Shown here: in pieces, positions 18,408-27,797 of the stretch
How the letters are laid out: the number at the start of each line of letters is the position of its first letter
Position numbering within the stretch: position 1 is the first letter of the stretch
Assembly (NCBI GenBank): GCA_024235395.1
Contig: JACKMK010000001.1
Location: forward strand, 682,001-746,000
DNA length: 64,000 nucleotides
Origin: Chromatiaceae bacterium
Lineage (GTDB): Bacteria; Pseudomonadota; Gammaproteobacteria; Chromatiales; Chromatiaceae
Reading direction: 5' to 3'
Made by a program: the position numbers and the translations under genes
Notes under the pieces: generated by a model
Told to the model about the DNA's origin: nothing
What the model saw: only the letters and a program-made list of their open reading frames with translations
Databases searched by the model: none

Positions 18408-18557
18408 ACTCACGTCGATGCCGATGCCTGCCTGTCCAGCTGTGAAACCGCAGGCCGCAGCGACGGCATTGTTCGGGCCGGTGTCGAGGCGTGCGACGAT
18501 GGCAATACCGCCGACGGTGGCGCTCGCAGCGCGAGCTGCACCGAGGGGGAGGAAGCA
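18408..18557 (+). pseudogene. Decayed myxobacterial-type Cys-rich repeat (DUF4215-like) fragment
   Basis: Read in the frame of codon 18408, the translation contains DADACLSSCE followed by GIVRAGVEACDDGNTADG and SASC. This is the pattern of the DUF4215/Myxococcus cysteine-rich repeat (TDACLxxC...CGDGxVxxGxEACDDGNxxDGDxCSxxC). Two expected Cys positions are Arg codons (CGC for TGC) and two Gly/Asp positions are altered; no start, signal peptide or further repeats flank it. It looks like the relic of a secreted cell-surface protein gene in the 820-base gap between the efflux operon and mscS. Chance similarity is unlikely but not excluded. Confidence 0.45.
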
Positions 18558-18781
18558 CGCCGACGACGGATGGTCAGTTCCCGGGGTCGATCCATCCGAT
18601 ACGGCAAACGGCAGCCCTTGTACATCACGTCAACGACGTCTTTCGCCGGGTTTGAGTCGGTCGTCAGAACGGTGCCGCTGTATCGAACCCCTACACCGGC
18701 CCTTGCTTGTCTGCGGTATCGTTCCCAGGGGCGTTCCGATCCGGCATACTGCGGGGCAGTGTCCTTTGGCTGGGTACGTGC
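18558..18781. other. Non-coding stretch before the MscS gene
   Basis: No convincing coding pattern is visible. This stretch precedes the mscS-corA operon and should hold its promoter; I could not pick out a clear -35/-10 pair. Confidence 0.35.
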
Positions 18782-20140
18782 ATGGACCAGTTCATAGATT
18801 TCGATCAGATTGGTGCACGACTGGGCACACTGCGGGACGCACTGACTGTCCGCGTCAGCGATCCCCTTTTCTGGCTGCAGTTCGGCGTGATCGCTGCAGT
18901 GTTCGTGCTGGCGCGCTGGCTGCTCACACCGATGCTGAAGCGCGGCCTGGTTCGGCTAGCCGATTCCTGCACCCGGGTACCCAGCTTCCGGCGTCCCTTG
19001 GTAGCCCTGGCTGACGTTGCCAACCCGATCGCGTGGCTGATACTGCAGTGGATCGCGATTGCAGTGTTTCGGGCCTGGAGTCTTCCGGGCGGTGCTTTGA
19101 CCATCATCGCCAGCCTGTTGACCGCCTGGCTCCTGATTCGTCTCGTTACCATGCTGGTGGCCAACGAAGCACTGGCACGCGTGATCGCAATCTCCGCCTG
19201 GACCATTGCGGCTTTGAATATCTTTGGATTGCTCGACGACGTATCGGCATTGCTCGATGGTTGGGCGATCAATCTCGGCGGCGTACGTGTCTCGCCACTG
19301 ACTATCGTCAAGGCTGGAATTGCCCTGTGGTTGTCGCTCTGGATGGCGAATGGCCTGGCAACGCTGGTCGAACGCAGGCTTGAGCGCACGCAGGCCGTCG
19401 CACCGACGATGCGGGTGCTCGGCGCCAAACTGACGCGAATCGGGCTGATCACCGCGGCCTTCCTGGTCGCACTGTCCGCCGTCGGAATCGACCTCACCGC
19501 CCTCGCGGTATTCGGCGGCGCCCTCGGCGTCGGCCTCGGTTTCGGCCTGCAGAAGATCTTTTCGAATCTGGTCAGCGGCGTGATCCTGCTGATGGATCGT
19601 TCGATCAAGCCCGGCGATGTCATCTCCGTCGGCACCACCTTCGGTTGGATCAACCACCTTGGCGCGCGTTACGCCTCGGTGATCACACGTGACGGTATCG
19701 AGCACCTGATTCCCAACGAAGAGCTGATTACGCAGCGCGTCGAGAACTGGTCGTACAGCAACAATCTGGTACGGCTCAGGATCCCGATTGGGATCGCCTA
19801 CCATTGCGACCCACGCGAGGCCATCGCGCTGTGCATCGAAGCGGCCGAAATGGTGCCTCGGGTACAGCTCAAACCTGAACCACGTTGCCAATTGGTCGGA
19901 TTCGGCGACAGTTCGCTGAACCTCGAACTGCGAATCTGGATCGACGACCCACCGAACGGCCGCGGCAACGTGATCAGCGAGGTGTTGCTCGGGGTTTGGG
20001 ACCGCTTCCACGAACATGGCATCGAGATTCCTTACCCGCAACGCGATCTGCATCTGCGCTCAGTGCTTGGAGAACAACAACTGCAGGCCATCGCCGAGGT
20101 ATTGCGCGGCGAAGCACCCTCCACCGGTGGCGCCGCATGA
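18782..20140 (+). CDS. MscS-family mechanosensitive channel
   Basis: The 452-residue protein has several N-terminal transmembrane helices (about residues 25-45, 80-100, 105-125, 135-155, 180-210) and the MscS core: a pore-lining helix with the Gly/Ala-rich FGGALGVGLGFGLQKIFSNL (about 240-259), then VSGVILLMDRSIKPGD and the cytoplasmic beta and mixed domains. Such channels open on membrane tension and release solutes after hypo-osmotic shock. It is larger than E. coli MscS (286 residues), with extra N-terminal helices. I chose the ATG at 18782 (MDQFIDFDQ). Its stop overlaps the ATG of the CorA gene. Confidence 0.9.
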   Translation: MDQFIDFDQIGARLGTLRDALTVRVSDPLFWLQFGVIAAVFVLARWLLTPMLKRGLVRLADSCTRVPSFRRPLVALADVANPIAWLILQWIAIAVFRAWSLPGGALTIIASLLTAWLLIRLVTMLVANEALARVIAISAWTIAALNIFGLLDDVSALLDGWAINLGGVRVSPLTIVKAGIALWLSLWMANGLATLVERRLERTQAVAPTMRVLGAKLTRIGLITAAFLVALSAVGIDLTALAVFGGALGVGLGFGLQKIFSNLVSGVILLMDRSIKPGDVISVGTTFGWINHLGARYASVITRDGIEHLIPNEELITQRVENWSYSNNLVRLRIPIGIAYHCDPREAIALCIEAAEMVPRVQLKPEPRCQLVGFGDSSLNLELRIWIDDPPNGRGNVISEVLLGVWDRFHEHGIEIPYPQRDLHLRSVLGEQQLQAIAEVLRGEAPSTGGAA

Positions 20141-21099
20141 TACGTTTTGTTTTGTGCGCTGCTGGCGACGTCGAGACGGGTGGTCGCGATCTGCTGCCCC
20201 GCTGGCAGAGTCAACCAGACACTTGGTTATGGGTCGACTTGCAGGATGAACCCGCAGATAATGAACGCAGCCTGCTCGTCGGTGAACTCGGACTGGATGC
20301 ACTTGCGGTGGCCCAGGCACAGCGTCCGCGCCATCCGCCCGGCTTCGAGGCATTCACCGACTATCTGTACCTGCTCACCAAGCCACTCACCGCGGATTCC
20401 GACGACCTCGAGTTCACTACGCTGCAGTTGGCGACATTCGCCGGACCCCGCCTTCTGGTAACGCGGCACAGCAAGCATTCACGTTTCATCGAACGCCTCT
20501 ATCAGCGGCTGCTCGATGAAGGTTGTGCAGATACGTCGCCAATGAGCATCGTCGCGACCATCGCACGCCGGGTGTGCGAGCGCTACGGCAACGTGCTGCT
20601 CGATCTCGAGCGACGGCTCGATGAGATCGAGGACCAGTTGTTTGACACCCGGTCGGATCGTCTCATGCAGGAACTGGTGGGTTACAACACCGCGCTGCGC
20701 AAGATGCGCCGGATTATCGCTTACCACACCAACGCTTTTGCCGCGCTACGCGATTACTTCGCGGCGACAGACCTGTCACTATTGCACGATGAGTTCACCG
20801 ATATTCACAGCGTCATGGAGCGCTTTCACAGCCTTGCCGAACTGTACCAGAGCGTGATCAGCGATCTGATCGACGGCTACATCAGCCTGAATGCGCACAA
20901 CCTCAACCAGATCATGAAAGTACTGACGATCGTCACCGTGATCTTCGTACCTTTGACACTGCTCGTCGGCGTCTACGGTATGAACTTCGAGAACATGCCG
21001 GAACTCAAGTCCGCCCACGGATATTTCGTACTGCTCGGCATCATGTCGGTCATTGCATTCGGTTTGCTGCTGCTGTTCAAGCGTATCCGCTGGCTGTAG
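20137..21099 (+). CDS. CorA-family divalent cation transporter (first copy)
   Basis: The 320-residue protein has an N-terminal cytoplasmic funnel domain, a long stalk helix and two C-terminal transmembrane helices. The first helix ends in the family-defining selectivity motif YGMNF (about residues 282-286), followed by a short loop ENMPELKS. CorA proteins form pentameric Mg2+ (also Co2+/Ni2+) channels; ZntB-type relatives move zinc. Translation is coupled to mscS by an ATGA overlap, which is unusual and suggests a shared role in osmotic or ionic balance. Confidence 0.92.
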   Translation: MIRFVLCAAGDVETGGRDLLPRWQSQPDTWLWVDLQDEPADNERSLLVGELGLDALAVAQAQRPRHPPGFEAFTDYLYLLTKPLTADSDDLEFTTLQLATFAGPRLLVTRHSKHSRFIERLYQRLLDEGCADTSPMSIVATIARRVCERYGNVLLDLERRLDEIEDQLFDTRSDRLMQELVGYNTALRKMRRIIAYHTNAFAALRDYFAATDLSLLHDEFTDIHSVMERFHSLAELYQSVISDLIDGYISLNAHNLNQIMKVLTIVTVIFVPLTLLVGVYGMNFENMPELKSAHGYFVLLGIMSVIAFGLLLLFKRIRWL

Positions 21100-21512
21100 A
21101 CGGTTCGGCGTGTTCCCGTCGATTGTTTTGCCATCGGACATACCCCCCAGATCGCAACCCCCTATGCAGATGGCGCGGCACAGATCCGCGCAGCGACCCA
21201 ACTCCAGCAGGTCCCCGTCGGTTGCAGCACTGTGCAGCCGCCGCGATGTTTCCCAGTACCCCTGATCGGGAGAACGCGCGGTGGTGGGAGCTGCTGATTC
21301 GGGCGGTGCCGGACAAGTATGCATCGCAGGCGATCAGATGAGGTAAGCAAAACCACCGGAGAGCGCATCGGCACCCATGTCGCACAACCTCGTCGCTTCG
21401 CGTTCTAGACCGACGAGATCCCGTTTCACCATCCTGGGGCGGTCCGAATCGGTGCGAATTCACGGTTACCATTAGAGGTGACCATTTCGCCAGCATGCCG
21501 CAAGGAGACACG
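21100..21512. other. Gene-free stretch between the two corA genes
   Basis: Short open frames exist here on both strands, but none has a recognisable domain, a ribosome binding site or the codon bias of the neighbours. The second corA gene's promoter must lie in this stretch; no clear riboswitch-like or terminator structure was seen. Confidence 0.4.
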
Positions 21513-22592
21513 ATGGCACTTTTCACCAAGCACTATCACCCACCCGGCACGACGCCGGGCTCATTGCAGGCACACCCAAAACGGGTCGACCACCCGTGTC
21601 GCTTTCGCCTGGTTCGCTACGACAAGGACGCCATCAGTGTCGTGGAGCACGGCGACCTCGCTGCGATCGAGGGCAGCCCTGCGGGCCATGCCGAGCTGAC
21701 CTGGCTGCACGTGCAGGGACATCCGTCCGCTGAACAGTTGACGAGAATCCGAGACCTCTACCGATTGCATCCGCTCGCAATTGAAGACATCCACAACACC
21801 GGCCAGCGCCCAAAAGTGGAGGAATACGACGGGCAAATATTCGTGATACTGAGCATTCCCCACTTTGCCAACGGTAAGGTATCCGTGCATCAGGCGAGTT
21901 TCTTCCTCGGCGACGACCATGTGTTGAGCTTCTGCGACAGTCTGCGCGACCCCTTCGACCCGGTGCTGAAACGCATGCAGCAGAGTGTCGGCAAACTGCG
22001 CGGCCGTGGCAGCGACTACCTGCTGTATGCGCTGCTCGATGCCGCCATCGACCAGGGCTTTCCGGTGCTGGAGGCATTCGGCACCGAACTCGAAGACATC
22101 GAGGAAAAGATCGTTGGTCAACCCGGTCGCGAAACACTGGTACGGCTGCATGCGATGAAACGCGAGCTCATCCTGTTGCGGCGGATGCTGTGGCCGCAGC
22201 GCGAAGTCCTCAATGTACTCATGGACCAGGAGAGCCAGCTGATTCGCGACGAAACACAGATCTACCTGCGTGACTGTTACGACCACACGATCCAGATCAT
22301 GGATCTGTTGGAAACCTATCGCGACATGAGCGTGAGCCTGGTCGACATCTATCTATCGAGTGTCAGCAACCGTTTGAACGAGATCATGCGCGTGCTCACG
22401 GTCATCGCAACGATCTTCATCCCGCTGACCTTTGTCGTGGGTGTCTACGGCATGAATTTCGGCAGCAATACCAAGAGCCCATGGGCGATGCCGGAACTGC
22501 AGTGGTATTACGGTTATCCGCTTGTGTGGTTGGTGATGATCGTGATCGCGGCGGGCATGCTGCTGTTCTTTCGGCGCAGGCACTGGCTGTGA
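21513..22592 (+). CDS. CorA-family divalent cation transporter (second copy)
   Basis: The 359-residue protein has the CorA topology with the motif YGMNFG (about residues 317-322) between two C-terminal helices and a basic C-terminus (FFRRRHWL). The ATG at 21513 is chosen because AAGGAGA ends 4 bases before it; an earlier ATG at 21495 has no such site. It differs clearly in sequence from the first copy, having a longer N-terminal domain and loop (GSNTKSPWAMPE), so this is an old paralogue and not a recent duplication. Probable Mg2+ uptake. Confidence 0.93.
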   Translation: MALFTKHYHPPGTTPGSLQAHPKRVDHPCRFRLVRYDKDAISVVEHGDLAAIEGSPAGHAELTWLHVQGHPSAEQLTRIRDLYRLHPLAIEDIHNTGQRPKVEEYDGQIFVILSIPHFANGKVSVHQASFFLGDDHVLSFCDSLRDPFDPVLKRMQQSVGKLRGRGSDYLLYALLDAAIDQGFPVLEAFGTELEDIEEKIVGQPGRETLVRLHAMKRELILLRRMLWPQREVLNVLMDQESQLIRDETQIYLRDCYDHTIQIMDLLETYRDMSVSLVDIYLSSVSNRLNEIMRVLTVIATIFIPLTFVVGVYGMNFGSNTKSPWAMPELQWYYGYPLVWLVMIVIAAGMLLFFRRRHWL

Positions 22593-22840
22593 CCGCCGGC
22601 AATCTGCGACGGCGACTCAGTGGTTGCAATCCGACCGGAACGGCCTCGTCTGCGCGGGCTGTCGGAGCGCAACCCGCAATGCGCATGGATCGCTCTTGAG
22701 GACGGGGGTTCGTCGCGTCGAGCGGGACAGCAGCCGCGATCGCATCGCTTGCCCTGTCGATTGCCAGTCGCAGTACGCTGACCGGCCTCGACCGCGGTCA
22801 TTGGATTCAGCACGCCGTGATCACAGCCGCACCGGCGCCA

Positions 22841-23425
22841 CTAGCCGCGCGGCGGCACGTCCGTCCGTCGCGACCGCTTCCTCAATAGGCCATGCAGTGC
22901 CCAACCCAGTACCCCCAACACCGCAACCGCCGCCAAGACCTCCAACTCATAGCGTTTGATGTCCCCCAGTAGCCAGTCTGCCGCATGCCCGAGCGAATAA
23001 CCCAGGCCGCCGATCACGCCTGCCCACAGGGCGGCACCGACGACGTTGAACAGGGCAAACTGCACGAACGGCACACGGGTCATACCGAGCACGAACGGCG
23101 TCAGATTGCGCAGTCCATACAGGAAGCGGAAACCGAGAATGACCGGTATGCGGTGCCGCTCCAGGACGTCTTTTACGCGCGCCGCGCGCCTGTCCCAGGC
23201 AGGACGTCGCTGCAGGAGAGCCCGGCCTCGCCAACGACCAAGCAGGAACGCCAACTGGTCGCCAATCAGGGATCCAGTGAACCCGCAAACGATCACCCAG
23301 GGCAGATCGAGGTAGCCCAGCTTCGCAGCGACACCCCCCAGGATGAGGATGGTCTCTCCTTCCAGGAAGGTGCCGGCCAGGATGGCCAGGTAGCCGTAGG
23401 CGTCAATCAGGTGTTCAAGCGACAT
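22841..23425 (-). CDS. DedA-family membrane protein (VTT domain)
   Basis: The 194-residue protein has the DedA pattern: ETILILGGVAAKLGYLDL with its acidic residue in the first re-entrant region, FTGSLIGDQLAFLLGRWRGR, and the conserved R-F-x-Y-G-x-R segment GFRFLYGLRNLTPFVLG. Family members affect lipid carrier (undecaprenyl phosphate) or phospholipid translocation and membrane potential. Length is normal. The nearest gene on the plus strand, corA, converges with it. Confidence 0.9.
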   Translation of the reverse strand: MSLEHLIDAYGYLAILAGTFLEGETILILGGVAAKLGYLDLPWVIVCGFTGSLIGDQLAFLLGRWRGRALLQRRPAWDRRAARVKDVLERHRIPVILGFRFLYGLRNLTPFVLGMTRVPFVQFALFNVVGAALWAGVIGGLGYSLGHAADWLLGDIKRYELEVLAAVAVLGVLGWALHGLLRKRSRRTDVPPRG

Positions 23426-23562
23426 GTCTGTCGATCCAACTCCAGTTCCCTACATTGGCTGTGGGACCGAAGGGTTACTTCAGCCATCCGTGGTTTCCGC
23501 CCTTCGGGCGAGGGCCACAGAACGGCGCTGTTCAGGCTCGTTCCAGGCGAACTGGCCTCATG

Positions 23563-23634
23563 AAACCTTCCTGCATCTGATAAAGCAAGAGACATCGCGG
23601 AGGCTTTTTGTTTGTTGGCGGAGAGGGAGGGATT
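23563..23634 (-). repeat. Diverged partial copy of tRNA-Ser 3' end and flank
   Basis: The last 19 bases of this copy (23616-23634, TGGCGGAGAGGGAGGGATT) are identical to the 3' end of tRNA-Ser at 23785-23803, including the CCA complement. The preceding approximately 50 bases resemble the sequence flanking the real tRNA (AAACCT, TTCCTGCA/CCGCACC, CTGATAAA, GCTTTTTGTTTGT). The copy stops at the T-arm and cannot encode a tRNA. Confidence 0.75.
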
Positions 23635-23727
23635 GACTCGGCGCGTCCCTGCGCCTCGCCCTTCGGGCCGCGCAAGCGCGGTCAAGAATGCTTCCTGCAT
23701 TCTTAATCGAACCAAAGGGCTCTCATC

Positions 23728-23875
<148 letters not shown>

Positions 23876-23937
23876 CGGGGACGCATTCATGGCTTACGCG
23901 GGACCGGATGGCCCGAGCCACGAACACAAGGCGCGAA

Positions 23938-23966
23938 AGATTAAACCACTCCCCCGCCGGGCGCAA
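23938..23966 (-). promoter_or_regulatory. Candidate sigma-70 promoter for tRNA-Ser
   Basis: On the minus strand, TTGCGC (23966-23961) and TAATCT (23943-23938) are 17 bases apart, about 60 bases before the tRNA. Matches are partial but spacing is ideal. Confidence 0.4.
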
Positions 23967-23989
23967 CCGCACCCGGCCGGCGCGGTGCA

Positions 23990-24460
23990 TCAGAGGTGAT
24001 GGCTGACGTGGGCGCGCGGGGCGTGTTCCATCAGTTGACGAAATACCTCGCCGTCCATGTGCACCAGGTGTTCGTGATCGCCCGACTCGAAGTACACGTC
24101 AGGCTGATGCATCAGTGACGGGTCGATGACCACGTCGACCCCGTAGGCCTCGCCGATCGCCGGGATCGCACCGCGTTCGCAGTCCGAGAACGTGGCCTCG
24201 ATCTCATCCTCGGGCAGCATCTCGAGGCTGCGTGCCAGCATCTGGTTCAAACGGTCGAGTTCCAACCGATGCGTGGCGGGGATGACCGCAAGAAGGTAAC
24301 TGTGATCGTCGCCAAGCAGTACCGGCTTGGCCACCTGGTCGCCCGGCACATGCGCGGATTCTGCAGCACGCATCGCCGAGTCGGTATGGGGATGCTCGAC
24401 AATATCGTAAGCAACGCCACGGCTCTCCAGGAATTCCTGGAGTGTCGTTGCAATGGCCAT
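23990..24460 (-). CDS. YbaK/ProX-type aminoacyl-tRNA deacylase domain protein
   Basis: The 156-residue single YbaK/EbsC-fold domain resembles trans-editing enzymes that clear mischarged tRNAs (Cys-tRNA-Pro, Ala-tRNA-Pro). Recognisable parts are the N-terminal VEHPHTDSAMRAAESAHVP, QVAKPVLL with the conserved Lys, and ERGAIPAIGEAYGVDVVID. The ATG at 24460 is chosen because GGAGGGAG lies 5 bases upstream. Stand-alone members with C-terminal extensions such as this one are less studied. It lies just upstream of tRNA-Ser on the same strand, which may be coincidence. Confidence 0.85.
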   Translation of the reverse strand: MAIATTLQEFLESRGVAYDIVEHPHTDSAMRAAESAHVPGDQVAKPVLLGDDHSYLLAVIPATHRLELDRLNQMLARSLEMLPEDEIEATFSDCERGAIPAIGEAYGVDVVIDPSLMHQPDVYFESGDHEHLVHMDGEVFRQLMEHAPRAHVSHHL

Positions 24461-24628
24461 TGTTTCTCCCTCCAAAAGGTCTGCGCCGTCCCCGGCTTTC
24501 GTCCTGCAACCGCGCACCGTCCGCGATCGCACGCAGCGCGCCCACCATGACCGGTACAGGTTCGGCGGGATTTGCCTGCAAATTCAAGTATAGTCAGCGA
24601 TCTCGCAATACAAGGTGCCTCGCGCAGC

Positions 24629-25468
24629 ATGAGTAAAGCCACCAAACGTCGAAAGAAATCCGTTCTCCTTCAGGCCGACACCGCCGACCGTCACCAGCTT
24701 TACGAACTCTCCGTGCAGTGCGCGGAGGCCGAAATCGACTTCGTCGACGCCACCTTCAAACGCCTGCGCGGCCGCAAGGCCGTGCTGCTGCGCGAAGATT
24801 TCTGCGGCACTGCCAACGTCTGCTGCGAATGGGTAAAACGCGGTCGCAAGCGACACGCCATCGGCGTAGACCTGGACCCGGAGGTACTGGACTGGGGACG
24901 GGAACACAATATTGCGCGGCTCAAGGAACACCAGCGTGAACGCATCACCTTGATGCAGCAGAACGTCCTCGAGGTGCAGACCGAATCCCCGGACATCATC
25001 TCGGCGATGAATTTCAGCTACTGGCTGCTACAGGATCGGGCGACGCTCAAACGCTACTTCCAAAGCGTGCACGCGGCGCTGAAAGACGACGGGATCTTCT
25101 TCCTCGACGCCTACGGTGGTTACGACAGTCATCGCGAGATCGAGGAACAGCGTGAGATCGACGACGGTGGAGACGGCTTCACCTATATCTGGGAACAGGG
25201 CGAATTCGATCCGATCACCCACCGCCTGGTCTGCCATATCCATTTCGCGTTTCCGGACGGCTCGGAGATGCGCAATGCGTTCAGTTATGAATGGCGGCTG
25301 TGGACGCTGCCGGAGGTCCGCGACCTGCTGGCCGAAAGTGGCTTCGGCCGGGTCACGGTCTACTGGCAGGGATGGGACAAGCACGGCGAACCGGACGGTG
25401 ATTTCAAACCCGCGACACGCGCCGATGCCGATGCCGGCTGGATCTGCTACCTCACCGCCGAGAAGTAA
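24629..25468 (+). CDS. Class I SAM-dependent methyltransferase
   Basis: The product is 279 residues. After a Lys-rich N-terminus (MSKATKRRKKS), the Rossmann-type SAM domain shows a motif I-like segment (VLLREDFCGTANVCCEW, about residues 52-68), an acidic end of strand 2 (AIGVDLDPE) and a motif near NVLEVQTESPDIISAMNFSYW. The C-terminal half has conserved Trp/Tyr-rich strands (FTYIWEQGEFDP, FSYEWRLWTLPEV). The acceptor substrate is unknown. It is divergent from the YbaK gene and converges with the AsmA gene. Confidence 0.8.
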   Translation: MSKATKRRKKSVLLQADTADRHQLYELSVQCAEAEIDFVDATFKRLRGRKAVLLREDFCGTANVCCEWVKRGRKRHAIGVDLDPEVLDWGREHNIARLKEHQRERITLMQQNVLEVQTESPDIISAMNFSYWLLQDRATLKRYFQSVHAALKDDGIFFLDAYGGYDSHREIEEQREIDDGGDGFTYIWEQGEFDPITHRLVCHIHFAFPDGSEMRNAFSYEWRLWTLPEVRDLLAESGFGRVTVYWQGWDKHGEPDGDFKPATRADADAGWICYLTAEK

Positions 25469-25489
25469 CGACCGGCGGCCGACCGCTGC

Positions 25490-27610
25490 CTATTTGAACA
25501 GTCCCTTGAGCACGTCGCCGACCTTGTCCTTGACCTTATCCTCGGCCTTCTTCTGCAGCTCGGCCTGCTTCTCGGCAATCTGAGACTTGGCCTTGGCACT
25601 GAGCGCTGCCTGCAGATCGGGTTTGTAGCTGGGGTTTGCGATCGGCCCCTTGATGCGCACCGGGATCGGAACACCAGCGAGTTCGTCACGGGCCTTGCCG
25701 CCCTGCCCCTCGAGCGTATTGACCAGCTCGGTAGTCACACTGTAGTCGACGCTGTCTTTCGGCAGATTGACCTCGCCCTTGCCGGCAATGCGCAGCAACG
25801 GCGACTTGGCCTGCAGATCGTCGTTGCGGATCACCCCGTTGGTCATCTTCAGCGAGCCGCCGAGTTCGCTGAAATCCGTCTGCCCGGGCGTACCGACGTC
25901 GAGCTTGCCTCCGCCGAGGTTCAGTGCAGCGCTGGCCTCGCGGATGATCTGCGCGATGTTCGCGCCCTTCCAGGCACCGTCTCGGAACGCGAAGCGCGAG
26001 GTGCCGTTCAGGGTCTGACGCACCTCGGACTCGCTGAGACCCACCACGCTGATATCCGCGTGCACCTCGCCGCGTCCGACCAGGCGGTTCTCACCGGCAA
26101 CATCGCCCAGCAGCTGACCGATCTGTATCCCGGTGAGCGCTTCCTTGACCTGCACCTTCGGCTTTGCACCGCTCGCATCCAGCGTTACCGCACCGTTGAA
26201 GTTTCCCTCGTACAGCTGCGCGGTCATCGGTTCGACCTTCAGCACGCCCTTGCTCGAGACGATCTTGCTGGTCACGTTGGTCATCCGCGCCTTGGCGACG
26301 GTCAACTTGCCGATCTTGAACTCGCCGACGAAGTCGAGCGTGCGCAGCGCGGCGAAGGGGTCCCCGGTGGCCGTCGCGGACGCTGTCTCGGCACCCGGCT
26401 GTACGGGCTCAGCGGCCGGCGTGTCGCTGGCGACGGCCGGTGGCATATACCGGTCGAGGTCGATCTGGTCGAGGTCCAGGCGCGTGCGGACCACAGGACC
26501 GTCACCCGGCAACAGGTGCAGATGGCCACTCAGGCTGGAGTCGTCGAGCCGCACCGCCAGCGGATCGAGCTTGAGCGCACCGTCGGCATAGCTGAAATCG
26601 AGCTCGCCGCTGGCACGGGTGAGAACCGCGGGGTCTGTAGTCTCGATCGGACTCGCGAACATCGACGCGAGCGTCTTGAGGTTGGTCTCGGCGATCGTCA
26701 GGCGCCCCTTCGCCGCCGGGTTGGTCTGCAGCGCGCTCAGCGCGATTTCTCCCTTGGCCGCCATTGCCGGACCGGTCACTGAGAGGTTGTCGAGTCGCAG
26801 CGTGTCGGCCTTGGTGTCAGCGACGAGGTCGGTCTTCAGTTCCAGCTGGGCACCGTCCGCGGGCAGCCCCTCGCCGCTCGCATCCAGGGCCAGGGACAGT
26901 CCATCGACCCGGAACACCTTGAGCGCCTGATCACTGGAGACGCGCGCATCCAGCCCGACCTTCAGCGTCATTGCCGGTGTGACGCTGGTGAACGTCATGC
27001 CGGCCTCGACCGGTACCGTCGCCCCGGGGGCGAGCGCGCCGGTCACCAAGCGCACACCGTCGAGAACGTAGCTCTGGCCGGCCTGCCGATCCTGCCAGGC
27101 GATGCGTGCATCTTCGATCTGGATACCCTGCAGATGCACCGTGAGCGGCGTGGACTCGCCCTCGGACGGAGTCGGCTCGACCGGTTTTTCGGCCTCGTCG
27201 GCCGCACCCGCCGCGAGGTCGTCCCAGTTCGTCCGTCCCTTGGCGTCTTTCTCCAGATTGAGGCGCAGGCCCTTGATCACCAGCGTGTCGATCTCGACCT
27301 GCCGGCTGAGCAGCGGCATCAGTTTCACTTTCACGCCGAGCTGGTCGATTTCGGCAAACGACGAGGCCTCGAAGCCCGGCGCGTTGCCGAGCCGGACGCC
27401 ACCGGTCTCGATCCCCAACCACGGGAACACCGAGAGGTCCAGGTCCTGCTCGATCACGAGATCGCGCCCGAGTTTGTCCTTGGCGGCTTGCACGATCTGC
27501 GGCTTGTAATCGTTTGGATCGATCACCATCGGCAGGATCACCGCTGCCGCAACAAGCAACAGCAGCACCACTACGATCGTGCCGATCAACCATTTCAACA
27601 GCGAACCCAT
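25490..27610 (-). CDS. AsmA-family envelope protein
   Basis: The 706-residue protein has an N-terminal transmembrane anchor (residues about 4-29) followed by the AsmA N-domain (VIDPNDYKPQIVQAAKDKLG) and a long beta-rich periplasmic region ending in the AsmA_2-type segment (ADISVVGLSESEVRQTLNG, LDVGTPGQTDFSELGGSL). The C-terminal tail is Lys/Ala-rich helix. AsmA-like proteins are thought to be bridge-type lipid carriers between the membranes. The start has AAAAGG close upstream. It is transcribed with the strand of the motility block but is about 190 bases beyond its end. Confidence 0.88.
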   Translation of the reverse strand: MGSLLKWLIGTIVVVLLLLVAAAVILPMVIDPNDYKPQIVQAAKDKLGRDLVIEQDLDLSVFPWLGIETGGVRLGNAPGFEASSFAEIDQLGVKVKLMPLLSRQVEIDTLVIKGLRLNLEKDAKGRTNWDDLAAGAADEAEKPVEPTPSEGESTPLTVHLQGIQIEDARIAWQDRQAGQSYVLDGVRLVTGALAPGATVPVEAGMTFTSVTPAMTLKVGLDARVSSDQALKVFRVDGLSLALDASGEGLPADGAQLELKTDLVADTKADTLRLDNLSVTGPAMAAKGEIALSALQTNPAAKGRLTIAETNLKTLASMFASPIETTDPAVLTRASGELDFSYADGALKLDPLAVRLDDSSLSGHLHLLPGDGPVVRTRLDLDQIDLDRYMPPAVASDTPAAEPVQPGAETASATATGDPFAALRTLDFVGEFKIGKLTVAKARMTNVTSKIVSSKGVLKVEPMTAQLYEGNFNGAVTLDASGAKPKVQVKEALTGIQIGQLLGDVAGENRLVGRGEVHADISVVGLSESEVRQTLNGTSRFAFRDGAWKGANIAQIIREASAALNLGGGKLDVGTPGQTDFSELGGSLKMTNGVIRNDDLQAKSPLLRIAGKGEVNLPKDSVDYSVTTELVNTLEGQGGKARDELAGVPIPVRIKGPIANPSYKPDLQAALSAKAKSQIAEKQAELQKKAEDKVKDKVGDVLKGLFK

Positions 27611-27631
27611 AACCTTTTCCCGTTTCCTTTT

Positions 27632-27660
27632 CTATTACGAACAGATTAGCGCAGTGCCAA
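27632..27660 (-). promoter_or_regulatory. Candidate promoter for the AsmA gene
   Basis: On the minus strand, TTGGCA (27660-27655) and TAATAG (27637-27632) are 17 bases apart, ending 21 bases before the ATG. The -35 matches five of six positions; the -10 match is weak. Confidence 0.3.
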
Positions 27661-27761
27661 CGGAGCGAAAGCTTCGACGCTGGCCTAAGATAGCAAGCCG
27701 GGACGACGAATGCATGACGCGGTCGGTCGTTACCGCGCGTTCGATGGTATGACTGTGAAGT

Positions 27762-27782
27762 GGTTGCGCCCGCCGGCGCACC
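27762..27782 (-). terminator. Possible hairpin at the end of the motility block
   Basis: A GC-rich imperfect hairpin (GGTGCGCC against GGCGCAACC with one bulge) lies 16 bases after the DUF2802 stop. It has no T-run; the terminator function is a guess from position. Confidence 0.3.
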
Positions 27783-27797
27783 GCGTGCTAGGACAGA

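Noticed and set aside
18139..19014. Plus-strand frame running from the gap into mscS
   Set aside because: Overlaps the conserved mscS start in another frame and shows no domain; only the short DUF4215-like piece in a different frame is notable.
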